A stretch of DNA of 64,000 nucleotides, taken from positions 1 to 64,000 of the forward strand of contig CAZJAA010000004.1 of NCBI GenBank assembly GCA_964544055.1, given 5' to 3'. A program made the position numbers and the translations under genes. The DNA is from SIG299 sp964544055. GTDB lineage: Bacteria > Bacillota > Clostridia > Lachnospirales > Lachnospiraceae. The notes beneath the pieces are model-generated. The model did no database searches. It was not told the DNA's origin and saw nothing but the letters and a program-made list of their open reading frames with translations. Below are positions 44,682-54,361 of this stretch, piece by piece (position 1 is the first letter of the stretch; each line of letters opens with the position of its first letter).

Positions 44682-45283
44682 TCCGTCATCTCCTCTGTTT
44701 TGGACAAGTAGGACTCAATAATCTGCCATACTTCCTCTTTTCCCTGCCTGGTTTCCGCAGAAAACGGAATCAGCAACGTTTCCTTTTTTAAACCAAGTCC
44801 GGTTCGCAGCATTTTTATATGCTTTTGCACCTGACTACGGTTGATTTTATCAAGCTTTGTGGCTATAATTACCGGTTCAAACCCATTGTATTCAATCCAT
44901 TCGTACATATTTTTATCATTTGCAGAAGGTTCATGTCGGATATCTACCAAAAGAAATACCAGCTTCAGCTGCTTTGATTTTTGAAGATATCGTTCAATCA
45001 TTTTGCCCCATTTTTCTTTAATTTCCTGAGAAACCTTTGCATAACCATACCCCGGAAGGTCTACGAAGTACAGTGCTTCTTCCACATTATAAAAATTAAT
45101 GGTCTGGGTTTTTCCCGGCTGGGCAGATGTTCTTGCCAGTGCCTTGCGATTAATCATCGTATTGATCAACGAAGATTTTCCCACGTTGGACTTTCCGGCA
45201 AATGCAAATTCCGGCAGAGCATTTTCCGGCAGTGTGCTTGTAATGCCGCATACTGTTTCCAAAGCTACGTTATTCACATTCAT
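44678..45283 (-). CDS. engB: Ribosome biogenesis GTP-binding protein EngB/YsxC
   Basis: Essential GTPase in 50S assembly. The 201-aa protein has G1 GKSNVGKSSL, switch I SAQPGKTQTINFY, G3 VDLPGYGYAKV, G4 ATKLDKI and SAETRQGKEEV as G5. Starts 4 bp after the lon stop; the order lon-engB is common in Firmicutes. Confidence 0.97.
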   Translation of the reverse strand: MNVNNVALETVCGITSTLPENALPEFAFAGKSNVGKSSLINTMINRKALARTSAQPGKTQTINFYNVEEALYFVDLPGYGYAKVSQEIKEKWGKMIERYLQKSKQLKLVFLLVDIRHEPSANDKNMYEWIEYNGFEPVIIATKLDKINRSQVQKHIKMLRTGLGLKKETLLIPFSAETRQGKEEVWQIIESYLSKTEEMTE

Positions 45284-45286
45284 GAT

Positions 45287-47635
45287 TTATTCTCCTTTTG
45301 TTATGCACTTTTCAAGTGCATATTCCAGTACTTCCGACATCTTTTCTACCGGAACAACTTTCATTCCGTCTGTGATTTCTTCTGAAATTTCGTTAACATC
45401 CGGTATATTTTCCTTTGGAATAAGTACAAGCTTTATACCAGCCTGCTTTGCTGCCAACAGCTTTTCTTTTAAACCGCCAATCGGCAAAACACGTCCTCTT
45501 AAGGAAATTTCTCCGGTCATGGCTACTTCCGGCTTTACCGGCAATCCAGTAACCACGGAATAAAATGCGGTTGCCATGGTAATTCCTGCCGATGGACCAT
45601 CCTTTGGCACTGCGCCCTCCGGCACATGCAGATGAAAATCATGCATTTCAAAATATTCGCCGGAAACATTTTCCTCGGTCTGGGAACGCACATAGCTTAA
45701 AGCAATCTGTGCCGATTCTTTCATTACATCACCGAGCTTTCCGGTTAACAGCAGGTTTCCTTTTCCCGGCATGCTGTTTACCTCAATCTGAAGCGTATCT
45801 CCTCCGGCTTCGGTCCACGCAAGTCCTCGCACAATACCGATTTCTGCGGTTTCATTTGCTTTATTCTGACGGTATTTCGGCTTTCCCAGATATTCTGATA
45901 CGTTTTTCTTTGTCACCTTTACTGTTTTCCAATCTGTATGACTCTGGCGTGCTTTTAACACTTCCATTGCTGTTTTTCGGCACAGCTCGGCAATTTTTCT
46001 CTCCAAAGAACGAACACCTGCTTCTCTTGTATAGGCAGAAATGACTTCCCGCAGCCCATCAGCTGTAATCTGAAATTCTTTTTTTGTCAGACCATGCTTT
46101 TCGAGCTGCTTTGGAAGCAGATGTTCCCTGGCAATATGATACTTTTCATTTTCCGTATAGCTGTGAACTTCTATCAGCTCCATACGATCCAGAAGCGGTT
46201 TCGGAATGGTCTGGGTTGTGTTTGCCGTGCAGATAAACAGCACTTCCGACAAATCTACAGGAATTTCCACATAGTGGTCTGTAAAATGCTTATTCTGCTC
46301 CGGATCCAATACTTCCAACAGGGCAGATGCCGGATCTCCTTTAAAATCACTGCCGACTTTATCGATTTCATCCAGCAGAAATAACGGATTTTTTACTTTT
46401 GCTGATTTTAACGCTTGGATAAAACGTCCCGGCATGGCACCAACATAGGTTTTTCTGTGACCGCGGATTTCTGCCTCATCACGAACACCTCCAAGACAAA
46501 TACGCACATATTCTTTTTTCAGTGCCGTGGCAACTGAGCGAGCAATGGATGTTTTTCCGGTTCCCGGAGGTCCCACCAGACAAATGATAGGTGCCTGTCC
46601 TTTTTCGTTTAACGCCCGTACTGCTAAAAATTCCAGCACACGCTCCTTAACCTGCTCCAGTCCGTAATGGTCCCGGTTTAAAATTCTTTCTGCGTGCGTA
46701 ATATCCAAATTATCCTTTGTTGCATAATCCCACGGAAGGGAAAGCAAGGTTTCTATATAGCTGCGCTCCACAACGCTTTCCGATGGGCTTGAAAGCACTG
46801 CCTTATAACGTTCTATTTCTTTTTTTATCCGCTGTTTTACAGCGTCATCAGCCACAAGCTTCTCAAGCTTTTCGTAAAATTCCGGGATATCATCTCCGGA
46901 TACGCTCTCTCCAAGCTCCTCCCGGATTACCTTTAACTGCTCCCTCAATACATAATCTCTCTGGTTTTTATCTACCTTTGCTTTTACTTTGGTCTGCAGC
47001 TCTTTCTTTATACGAAGAATTTCTATTTCGTTTGCCAGAATAACCATAATCGCTTCATAGCGGTTCATAATATCCGTTGCTTCCAGAATTTTCTGTTTGG
47101 CAGTAACCGTCATCGGTATACTTATTGCAAGCTGGTTAATCAGAGCATCCACCGTTTCCACGCTCATCAGCTGTTTTACAATATCTCTGCCGATTTTTTC
47201 ATTTACCGACACATAAACACCCAGCAAATCTTTCATTTCTCGAAGCATGGCGCGCTGCTCCGTTACAGAAAGGCTGTCCGCATTTACCTCTTCCGGCAGC
47301 GAAACCATTCCTTCCAGATGCGGTTCCGTAGAAACAAGTTCTTCCAAGAGTCCTCTGCGGATTCCGGTAGCTAGAACACGTATCTGGTTGCCGGGCATTT
47401 TTATCATCTGTTTTACAACAGAAACTGTTCCCATGGCATATAAATCCACCTGATCCGGATTCTCCGACACCGTATTTTTCTGGGTTACAATCAGAATTTC
47501 CCTGCCTTCCTGCAATGCCGTGTTAATGGCACTGATGCTGGATTCTTTTTGTATGTCAAAGTGAATTAACATGCCTGGGAGCATGGTAATACCCTTTAGT
47601 GCCACCACGGGCATCCGCTGTTTTTCTTCACTCAT
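45287..47635 (-). CDS. lon: ATP-dependent protease Lon
   Basis: Degrades misfolded and regulatory proteins. The 782-aa protein has the N-terminal substrate domain, AAA+ module with Walker A GPPGTGKTSIA and Walker B FLLDEIDKV, and the Ser-Lys dyad protease domain: DGPSAGITMATAF with catalytic Ser, and KEKLLAAKQAGIK with Lys. AGAGG is ahead of the ATG. A terminator separates it from clpX, so Lon can be expressed separately. Confidence 0.98.
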   Translation of the reverse strand: MSEEKQRMPVVALKGITMLPGMLIHFDIQKESSISAINTALQEGREILIVTQKNTVSENPDQVDLYAMGTVSVVKQMIKMPGNQIRVLATGIRRGLLEELVSTEPHLEGMVSLPEEVNADSLSVTEQRAMLREMKDLLGVYVSVNEKIGRDIVKQLMSVETVDALINQLAISIPMTVTAKQKILEATDIMNRYEAIMVILANEIEILRIKKELQTKVKAKVDKNQRDYVLREQLKVIREELGESVSGDDIPEFYEKLEKLVADDAVKQRIKKEIERYKAVLSSPSESVVERSYIETLLSLPWDYATKDNLDITHAERILNRDHYGLEQVKERVLEFLAVRALNEKGQAPIICLVGPPGTGKTSIARSVATALKKEYVRICLGGVRDEAEIRGHRKTYVGAMPGRFIQALKSAKVKNPLFLLDEIDKVGSDFKGDPASALLEVLDPEQNKHFTDHYVEIPVDLSEVLFICTANTTQTIPKPLLDRMELIEVHSYTENEKYHIAREHLLPKQLEKHGLTKKEFQITADGLREVISAYTREAGVRSLERKIAELCRKTAMEVLKARQSHTDWKTVKVTKKNVSEYLGKPKYRQNKANETAEIGIVRGLAWTEAGGDTLQIEVNSMPGKGNLLLTGKLGDVMKESAQIALSYVRSQTEENVSGEYFEMHDFHLHVPEGAVPKDGPSAGITMATAFYSVVTGLPVKPEVAMTGEISLRGRVLPIGGLKEKLLAAKQAGIKLVLIPKENIPDVNEISEEITDGMKVVPVEKMSEVLEYALEKCITKGE

Positions 47636-47656
47636 TATTTTCTTTCCTCTCTAATT

Positions 47657-47697
47657 AAAGAAAACAGGCTGACATTTTCAGGATTCTGTCAGCCTGT
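47657..47697 (-). terminator. Rho-independent terminator between clpX and lon
   Basis: A perfect 11-bp stem ACAGGCTGACA (47664-47674) and TGTCAGCCTGT (47687-47697); on the minus strand TTTCTTT follows. Confidence 0.88.
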
Positions 47698-47714
47698 GTG
47701 TTATTTTTATACTA

Positions 47715-48986
47715 CTATCTGCTGTGTTTCTGACCGCCTGCGGATACTAAAAGACTTGGCTGTTCAGAGCCTTCAGCTGACTCCTTTGTCACGATACACT
47801 TTAGTATCGTTTCATCGGAAGGCATCTGATACATAGTTTCAAGCAAGGTCTTTTCCATAATGGAACGAAGACCACGGGCACCGGTCTTGTATTCCAGGGC
47901 ACGCTTTGCAAATACCTTCAATGCTTCTTCATCAAATTCCAGTTCTACACCGTCCAATTCAAACAGCTTCTGGTACTGCTTAGTAAGTGCATTTTTCGGA
48001 TCACGCAAGATACGGACAAGAGCATCCTCATCCAGTGCATCCAGTGCTACATGCACCGGTACACGACCGATAAATTCCGGAATCAGTCCGAATTTTACCA
48101 AATCCTGCGGCATTACCTGACGAAACAGCTCGCCAATGTTTTTTTTCTCTTTTTCATACAGGGTTGCAGAAAAGCCCATTGCCTTTTCGCCGACTCTGTT
48201 CTCCACAATATTTTCCAAACCGTCAAAAGCACCACCGCAAATGAACAGAATATTTGTAGTGTCAATCTGGATAAACTCCTGCTGCGGATGTTTTCTGCCG
48301 CCCTGCGGAGGCACCGAAGCAACGGTTCCTTCCAGAATTTTTAACAGAGCCTGCTGCACACCTTCTCCGGAAACGTCTCTTGTGATGGAAACATTTTCGG
48401 ACTTTTTAGTGATTTTATCAATTTCGTCGATGTAGATAATTCCCATTTCTGCACGTTCCATGTTGTAATCAGCAGCCTGAATAATCTTTAACAGAATATT
48501 TTCCACATCTTCGCCTACATAACCGGCTTCTGTCAGGGTTGTTGCATCTGCAATGGCAAACGGAACATTCAGAAGCTTTGCCAGTGTTTGTGCAAGATAA
48601 GTTTTACCGGAACCGGTAGGTCCCATCATTAAAATATTGCTCTTTTGGAGTTCCACATCCGAATCTTCCGCAGACAACACTCTTTTATAATGATTGTAAA
48701 CCGCCACGGAAAGAACTTTCTTCGCTTCTTCCTGACCAATTACATACTGATCCAGAAACTCTTTGATTTCTTTAGGCTTTAACAGATTGATGCCCTGTTC
48801 TTCTGCATAATCCAAAGAAGAGGAATCATCCATATCCGGTTCGTCATCTATAATTTCCGCACAAAGCTCAATACAGGAATCGCAGATAAATGCACCATTT
48901 AAACCCGCCAGCATACGGTGTACTTCATCCTGACGCTTTCCGCAGAAAGAACAGCAAATCATGTTTTTGTCATCTGATTTTGCCAC
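47715..48986 (-). CDS. clpX: ClpX, ATP-binding subunit of ClpXP
   Basis: Unfoldase that feeds ClpP. The 423-aa protein has the N-terminal zinc domain (CSFCGKRQDEVHRMLAG then CDSCIELCAEI), AAA+ Walker A GPTGSGKTYLAQ, Walker B IIYIDEIDKI, pore-loop region, and the IGF-type loop for ClpP docking. The start codon is GTG (48984-48986), with GGAGG eight bases upstream. It follows clpP by 24 bp. Confidence 0.97.
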   Translation of the reverse strand: MAKSDDKNMICCSFCGKRQDEVHRMLAGLNGAFICDSCIELCAEIIDDEPDMDDSSSLDYAEEQGINLLKPKEIKEFLDQYVIGQEEAKKVLSVAVYNHYKRVLSAEDSDVELQKSNILMMGPTGSGKTYLAQTLAKLLNVPFAIADATTLTEAGYVGEDVENILLKIIQAADYNMERAEMGIIYIDEIDKITKKSENVSITRDVSGEGVQQALLKILEGTVASVPPQGGRKHPQQEFIQIDTTNILFICGGAFDGLENIVENRVGEKAMGFSATLYEKEKKNIGELFRQVMPQDLVKFGLIPEFIGRVPVHVALDALDEDALVRILRDPKNALTKQYQKLFELDGVELEFDEEALKVFAKRALEYKTGARGLRSIMEKTLLETMYQMPSDETILKCIVTKESAEGSEQPSLLVSAGGQKHSR

Positions 48987-49010
48987 TTAAGCTACCTCCG
49001 TCAACCCTTG

Positions 49011-49595
49011 CTATGCTCTTTCTTTTACAATAACGTCTACCAGACCATATTCCAGTGCCTGTTCTGCGGTCATATAGTTATCACGTTCTGTGTCAGCGGC
49101 AATTACCTCAACCGGCTTTCCAGTGTTTGCTGCAAGAATTTCATTTAATTTATTTCTTGTTCTTAAAATATTTTCCGCTACAATACGGATTTCCGTTTCC
49201 TGGCCTCTTGCACCGCCGGATGGCTGATGAATCATAACCTCGGAATTCGGAAGAATCATTCTCTTTCCTTTCGTGCCGCCTGCTAACAGGAAAGCTCCCA
49301 TGCTGGCAGCCATACCGATACAAATGGTAGAAACATCACACTTGATGAACTGCATCGTATCATAAATTGCCATACCGGCAGTTACAGAACCGCCCGGGCT
49401 GTTGATATAAAGGGAAATATCCTTTTTCGGATCCTCTGCTTCGAGAAATAACAACTGTGCCACAACAAGGCTTGCCGTTGTATCATTTACCTCGTCGCCA
49501 AGGAAAATAATTCTGTCTTTTAATAATCTGGAGTAAATATCGTAGGAACGTTCTCCTTTACTGGTCTGTTCCACAACATAAGGTACAAAGCTCAT
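49011..49595 (-). CDS. clpP: ClpP protease subunit
   Basis: Serine protease barrel of ClpXP. The 194-aa protein has the catalytic Ser in GMAASMGAFLL and His in VMIHQPSGGARGQ; Asp follows near residue 170 in AADTERDNYM. Start motif SFVPYVVEQT is typical. GGAGG precedes the ATG. Trigger factor gene lies 32 bp upstream. Confidence 0.98.
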   Translation of the reverse strand: MSFVPYVVEQTSKGERSYDIYSRLLKDRIIFLGDEVNDTTASLVVAQLLFLEAEDPKKDISLYINSPGGSVTAGMAIYDTMQFIKCDVSTICIGMAASMGAFLLAGGTKGKRMILPNSEVMIHQPSGGARGQETEIRIVAENILRTRNKLNEILAANTGKPVEVIAADTERDNYMTAEQALEYGLVDVIVKERA

Positions 49596-49627
49596 GTCCA
49601 GCCTCCTTCATTTATAAAACTGATTCC

Positions 49628-50914
49628 TTACTTTTCTACAGCAGCGTTTACCACAAAGTCGAGAGCCTTCTGTACAGCAACGTCCTCTGCCATAGCCTTC
49701 TTCTCATCTTCGCCGACAAGCTCCATTAACTTGTCAACCTCCATCTGGTACATTTCTGCCATATTGGAGATTTCCTTGTTTACTTCTTCTTCGGAAGCGG
49801 TGATGCTTTCTGCTTTTGCAACAGCCTCCAATACAAGTCTGCTCTGGATTCTCTTAAGTGCCTGTGGCTTTAAGTTTTCCATGAATGTATTGGCATTCAT
49901 GCCGGTAAACTTGAAGTACTGGTCAATAGAAAGCCCCTGTGCCTGGATTCTCTGTGCGAAATCTTCTGCCATCTGGCTTACGGTATTCTGTACCATTGGC
50001 TCAGGAATTTCCATTGTGGCATTTTCGATAATCTTATCGATAACTGCTTCTTCCTTCACTGCCTTGGCATCCTTTTCCTTTCTTTCCAGAATTGTAGCCT
50101 TTAAATCATTCTTATATTCATCTAAAGTATCAAATTCAGAAACATCCTGTGCAAAATCATCATCTAATTCCGGAAGCTCTTTTACCTTAATTCCGTTTAC
50201 CTTAACCTTAAACATGGCAGGCTTTCCGGCTAATTCCGGTGCATGATATTCTGCAGGGAAGGTTACGTTAACTTCAACTTCATCCCCAACGTTTTTACCA
50301 ATTAACTGATCTTCAAAAGTATCGATGAAAGAATGGGAACCGATGGATAAATCATATCCGGTATCCTTGCCGCCTTCAAACGGAACACCGTCACAGAAGC
50401 CTTCGTAATCAATATTTGCAATGTCACCAGAAGCAATTGCTCTGTCATCTACGGTAATCATTCTGGAATTCTGTTCACGTACTTTGTCTAATTCAGCATT
50501 TACTTCATCTTCTGTTACTTCTACAGGAGCCTTCTCAACTTCTACTCCCTTGTACTCACCAAGAGTAACTTCCGGCTTTACTGCCACTTCTGCTGTAAAG
50601 ATAAAGGTCTTGCCTTTTTCAATCTGAACAACATCAATTTCCGGTCTAGAAACAATATCAAGTCCGCTTTCCTTTGCTGCCTCTGCATACGCATCCGGCA
50701 TTAAATCATTTGCTGCATCTTCATAAAATACAGCAGCACCATACATCTTTTCAATCACGTTTCTTGGAGCCTTGCCCTTACGGAAGCCCTGCACATTGAT
50801 TTTATTCTTATTCTTCTGATAAGCCTTTTCGCATGCTTTCTCAAATTCTTCTGCGCTTACTTCAATGGTAAGCTTTGCCATGTTCTTTTCCAGATTTTCT
50901 ACTTTACAGCTCAT
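49628..50914 (-). CDS. tig: Trigger factor
   Basis: Ribosome-bound chaperone with peptidyl-prolyl isomerase activity. The 428-aa protein has the ribosome-binding signature QGFRKGKAPRNVIEKMYG, a PPIase domain (about 150-240; DIANIDYEGFCDGVPFEGG) and the helical C-terminal chaperone domain. The start MSCKVENLEK at 50912-50914 is preferred (GGAGG upstream); a longer frame to 50950 has no such site. First gene of tig-clpP-clpX. Confidence 0.96.
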   Translation of the reverse strand: MSCKVENLEKNMAKLTIEVSAEEFEKACEKAYQKNKNKINVQGFRKGKAPRNVIEKMYGAAVFYEDAANDLMPDAYAEAAKESGLDIVSRPEIDVVQIEKGKTFIFTAEVAVKPEVTLGEYKGVEVEKAPVEVTEDEVNAELDKVREQNSRMITVDDRAIASGDIANIDYEGFCDGVPFEGGKDTGYDLSIGSHSFIDTFEDQLIGKNVGDEVEVNVTFPAEYHAPELAGKPAMFKVKVNGIKVKELPELDDDFAQDVSEFDTLDEYKNDLKATILERKEKDAKAVKEEAVIDKIIENATMEIPEPMVQNTVSQMAEDFAQRIQAQGLSIDQYFKFTGMNANTFMENLKPQALKRIQSRLVLEAVAKAESITASEEEVNKEISNMAEMYQMEVDKLMELVGEDEKKAMAEDVAVQKALDFVVNAAVEK

Positions 50915-51109
50915 TAAAAATTTCCTCCTTAAACCTTCTGCAGGCAACAATTTTCAGTTACTGTTTCCCTGTATTTCGTCACAGTAACGCATTGCAGGCT
51001 CATTTTAAGCTTTGCCATGCAAAAGAAGCCTGCCCACAATAGCATATAGTATAACATATCTTTTTGCAAAATACCAGCACTTTTTTCAAATGGAAACATC
51101 CAGAACCAA

Positions 51110-52207
51110 TCAGCCTGTTTTTTTGCGATATTCCCGAAGACTCTGCAAGCCGCAGACACGGTTTCTGCCACTCTGCTTTGCCTGATACAGTGCTTTGTCT
51201 GCCCTTCCGTAAAGTCCCTGTAGGGAAACATCCCCGGAAGCGCAACGAACATCCACGCCAACACTGACTGTAACATAATCCTCCGGCATTCCTTTGGAAA
51301 TATGCAATTGCTCCACATTTTCACGAACCTGCTCTGCAAGGCTGTAAATTTCCCGGGCACTTTCGCCACAGACAAAAACCATAAATTCTTCTCCGCCGAT
51401 TCTTGCCGCAAGGCCACAGTTTTTTACCGTATCTGCAATAGAATGTGCCACACGTCGTATGCACTCGTCTCCCTGCAGATGTCCGAAGCGATCGTTATAG
51501 GATTTGAACAAATCAATATCAATGACAAAGGCAGCGACCATTTCCTTGCGCTTTAAACTCGTCTGCCATAGTTCGTCCACACGACGGTTCATACCGCGGC
51601 GGTTCATCAGACCGGTCAGTGGGTCGCGTTCCGACTCCTGCATTTCGCGGCGAAGCTTTCTTTCTTCGATTGCACAGTTCTTTTTGGTATTGTAAAAGTC
51701 CCTGGAAAGTGCAAAAGCAAACAAATGAACCCCTGCCAGAAACAGCAACTGTCCGACGGAAAGCTCCCTGACACCACTTTTTACAATCAGGGCTGCAAAA
51801 CAGACCAGCTCTCCCAAGATCATAACGGCATAGCTTTCCAGTGGCATAAGCACTATGTATGCGGACATCAGAACAACGGTGTAGTAAAACAGAATGTTTT
51901 CCTGCGCAATATAGATAAAAAACAGATGGAATGCAATCAGATAAAGCCAGATAACTGCGTCATAATACTGCCTGATTTTATTTTTTGCTACCTGATGGAA
52001 CAACAGGGCAAACGCAGCAGAACCAATAGAAAAGAAAGCAAACGGAATCATGTATGGTGCGGCAAACTCCGAATCAAACAACGCCAGCAAAAGCAAAGCC
52101 GGAAAAACTGCCGCAGAAACCAGTGCTGCCAGCAGGCAGCGTTTTACATTTGTGAGCCCAAAAATCATATTATTTTTTTCTCTGCGTTTCTTCATCTTTA
52201 TCCTCAT
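51110..52207 (-). CDS. Membrane GGDEF diguanylate cyclase
   Basis: Makes cyclic-di-GMP from two GTP. A 365-residue protein with about six N-terminal membrane helices (residues 20-195) and a GGDEF domain at about 200-358. The active site is ARIGGEEFMVF, DIDLFKSYND supplies the metal Asp, and LTGLMNRRGM starts the domain. The position of the inhibitory I-site (RxxD) reads KNCG, so product feedback is probably absent. AAAGG lies seven bases ahead of the ATG. Confidence 0.92.
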   Translation of the reverse strand: MRIKMKKRREKNNMIFGLTNVKRCLLAALVSAAVFPALLLLALFDSEFAAPYMIPFAFFSIGSAAFALLFHQVAKNKIRQYYDAVIWLYLIAFHLFFIYIAQENILFYYTVVLMSAYIVLMPLESYAVMILGELVCFAALIVKSGVRELSVGQLLFLAGVHLFAFALSRDFYNTKKNCAIEERKLRREMQESERDPLTGLMNRRGMNRRVDELWQTSLKRKEMVAAFVIDIDLFKSYNDRFGHLQGDECIRRVAHSIADTVKNCGLAARIGGEEFMVFVCGESAREIYSLAEQVRENVEQLHISKGMPEDYVTVSVGVDVRCASGDVSLQGLYGRADKALYQAKQSGRNRVCGLQSLREYRKKTG

Positions 52208-52422
52208 TTCCGTACCTTTGCCGTAAAAGAAGCGGCTTCACTCATAACATAAGAATTATACCATAATTTAATAATTTATACAAGCCACTTTTTTCCTTAA
52301 TTTCCCGTAATTTTAGTAACGGCATGGCAAAACCAAAGCGTGAAATGTATATTGGCAACCGGCAGGTTCTTTTTTTCATTTTTATGCATATACATAAAAA
52401 AAAGTTGAAAGAGCCGTTTCCC

Positions 52423-53721
52423 ATGTCTATATTTTTTTCCGCACTTCACACCATAAACAGTCTTTTCTGGAACGGTCCCCTGCTTCTTTTTTTACTGGCT
52501 GCCCATATTTATTTTACCTGCCGCACAGGCGGCATACAAAAAAAACTGCCGACAGCATTAAAGCTTTCTCTCAGCAATGATAAAAAAAATACCGGGCTGG
52601 GTGCCTTTGCTTCCCTGGCAACCACACTGGCTGCAACGCTCGGCACCGGAAATATCATCGGTCTTTCCACCGCTATCGCTATCGGCGGTCCCGGTGCTGT
52701 ATTCTGGTGCTGGATTACCGGAGTGCTTGGCATGGCAACCTCCTATGCCGAATGCTTTTTAAGTCTGAAATTCCGCATCACGCGTGCTGACAAAAGCTTC
52801 TGCGGCGGACCAATGTATCTGCTGAAAAATCAGCTTCATGCACCTTCCATTTCCCGTTTTTACGCTTATTTACTGCTTGCTTCCGCTTTTTGTGTTGGCT
52901 GTTCCACGCAAAGCCGTGCCGTTACCGAAACACTTCACACGCTTTTTCATATTTCTGAAATACCCGCTGGTATCTGCCTTGCATTTGTCATTACGTTGGT
53001 GCTTTTTGGTGGTTTTGCCGGAATCAGCACAGTATGTACTCTTCTGGTGCCGATTATGGGAGGATTTTTTCTGCTTTCCTGCATAATTTTACTCCTCTTT
53101 CATATAGAATATCTGGAGGATGCCCTTGTTCTTATCATGACCTCCGCCTTTTCTTTTTCTTCCGTTTCCGGCGGAATTCTTGGCAGTTCCTTCCTCCTTG
53201 CTGCCAGGCAGGGCATCGCCAGAGGTCTTTTTACAAACGAGGCAGGGCTTGGTTCTGCTCCGGTTGCCGCAGCCAACAGCAGCGGTAAACCGGAGGAACA
53301 GGCTCTGGTACTGATGAGTGCCACCTTCTGGGATACTGTTGTTATGTGCGGCATCACCGGCATTGTTATTGTCTGTGCCGGACTTGCCGTGCCGGGGCTG
53401 TTTGACGGCTATGCTGCCGGTGACTATACACTGGCTGCCTTTTCTCTTCTGCCCTTTGCCGGTGAAAGGCTGCTTGGCATTGCCATCATTCTCTTTGCCA
53501 TGGCTACCTTGCTTGGCTGGTGCTTTTTTGGAGAAAAAGCCGTGGAATTTTTGTTTGGTACCGAATGTCTTACACACTATCGGCTTCTTTACTGCCTTAT
53601 GGTATTTTTCGGTTCCCAGATGACAATGTCACTCCTCTGGGAGCTGAGTGATTTTTTTAATGCACTGATGTTTCTGACAAATATCACCTGTGTGTTTTTA
53701 CTGAGGAAAGAGCTGAAATAG
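52423..53721 (+). CDS. AGCS-family sodium:alanine symporter
   Basis: Sodium-coupled small amino-acid transporter of the alanine or glycine cation symporter family, 432 aa, about ten to eleven membrane helices. Signatures: ATTLAATLGTGNIIGLSTAIA, GGPGAVFWCWITGVLGMATSYAE, CGGPMYL, and RGLFTNEAGLGSAPVAAA. The ATG at 52423 gives a normal N terminus; a frame from 52324 adds an unlikely basic extension. It is convergent with the DJ-1 gene, 15 bp away. Confidence 0.93.
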   Translation: MSIFFSALHTINSLFWNGPLLLFLLAAHIYFTCRTGGIQKKLPTALKLSLSNDKKNTGLGAFASLATTLAATLGTGNIIGLSTAIAIGGPGAVFWCWITGVLGMATSYAECFLSLKFRITRADKSFCGGPMYLLKNQLHAPSISRFYAYLLLASAFCVGCSTQSRAVTETLHTLFHISEIPAGICLAFVITLVLFGGFAGISTVCTLLVPIMGGFFLLSCIILLLFHIEYLEDALVLIMTSAFSFSSVSGGILGSSFLLAARQGIARGLFTNEAGLGSAPVAAANSSGKPEEQALVLMSATFWDTVVMCGITGIVIVCAGLAVPGLFDGYAAGDYTLAAFSLLPFAGERLLGIAIILFAMATLLGWCFFGEKAVEFLFGTECLTHYRLLYCLMVFFGSQMTMSLLWELSDFFNALMFLTNITCVFLLRKELK

Positions 53722-53735
53722 TCCGTTCTTATTTT

Positions 53736-54284
53736 CTAACGATACTGCACCGCTTCTGCAATCTGCTCTGCAGCTTCTTTTGATTTCAAAAGAGTAATCA
53801 GCTCCAGCGAAAAATCAATGGCTGTGCCAAGTCCCTTGGAAGTAATAAACGTTCCGTCTGTTACCACTGCCCGGTTTGTTACTGTTGCACCCTTTAATTT
53901 TTCTTCAAAGCCCGGATAACAAACCGCACATTTTCCTTCCAGCATACCGTTTTCACCAAAAATCGACGGTGCCGCACAAATGGCAGCCAGATATTTTCCG
54001 GCATTGCGGTAGGCAAACAGTACGCTGCGAAGTGCTTCATGCTCTTTTAAGTGCGTTGTACCCGGCATACCGCCCGGAAGCACAATCATATCGCCGTCCA
54101 CATAATCCGACTGTCCGTACAATTCATCCGCCTCTATCCCAATGTTATGGGAGCTTATAATCTGCCTTTTTTCCATCACGGATACCGTTACCACATTGAC
54201 CCCGGCACGACGTAGTAAATCAACCACAGTGAGAGCTTCTACCTCCTCTGTACCATCTGCCAGAAATACATACACTTTGCTCAT
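53736..54284 (-). CDS. DJ-1/PfpI-family protein
   Basis: A 182-residue protein of the DJ-1 group, which includes deglycases, thiazole kinase-associated ThiJ-like proteins and stress proteins. It has FLADGTEEVEALT at the start (Glu that touches the Cys), the nucleophile-elbow Cys in LAAICAAPSIFG, and GTFITSKGLGTAIDF near the end. Function is not more precisely known. AAGG precedes the ATG at 54284. Confidence 0.92.
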   Translation of the reverse strand: MSKVYVFLADGTEEVEALTVVDLLRRAGVNVVTVSVMEKRQIISSHNIGIEADELYGQSDYVDGDMIVLPGGMPGTTHLKEHEALRSVLFAYRNAGKYLAAICAAPSIFGENGMLEGKCAVCYPGFEEKLKGATVTNRAVVTDGTFITSKGLGTAIDFSLELITLLKSKEAAEQIAEAVQYR

Positions 54285-54316
54285 GTCATTTACCTTCTCT
54301 TTCCGATATATTAACA

Positions 54317-54346
54317 TAAGGGCAAAGCCGTAACACTCTGCCCTTA
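54317..54346. terminator. Stem-loop between the ABC exporter and DJ-1 genes
   Basis: TAAGGGCA (54317-54324) and TGCCCTTA (54339-54346) form an 8-bp stem; only weak T-tracts flank it, so termination is likely but not certain. Confidence 0.45.
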
Positions 54347-54361
54347 CTTATTTTACCACAT

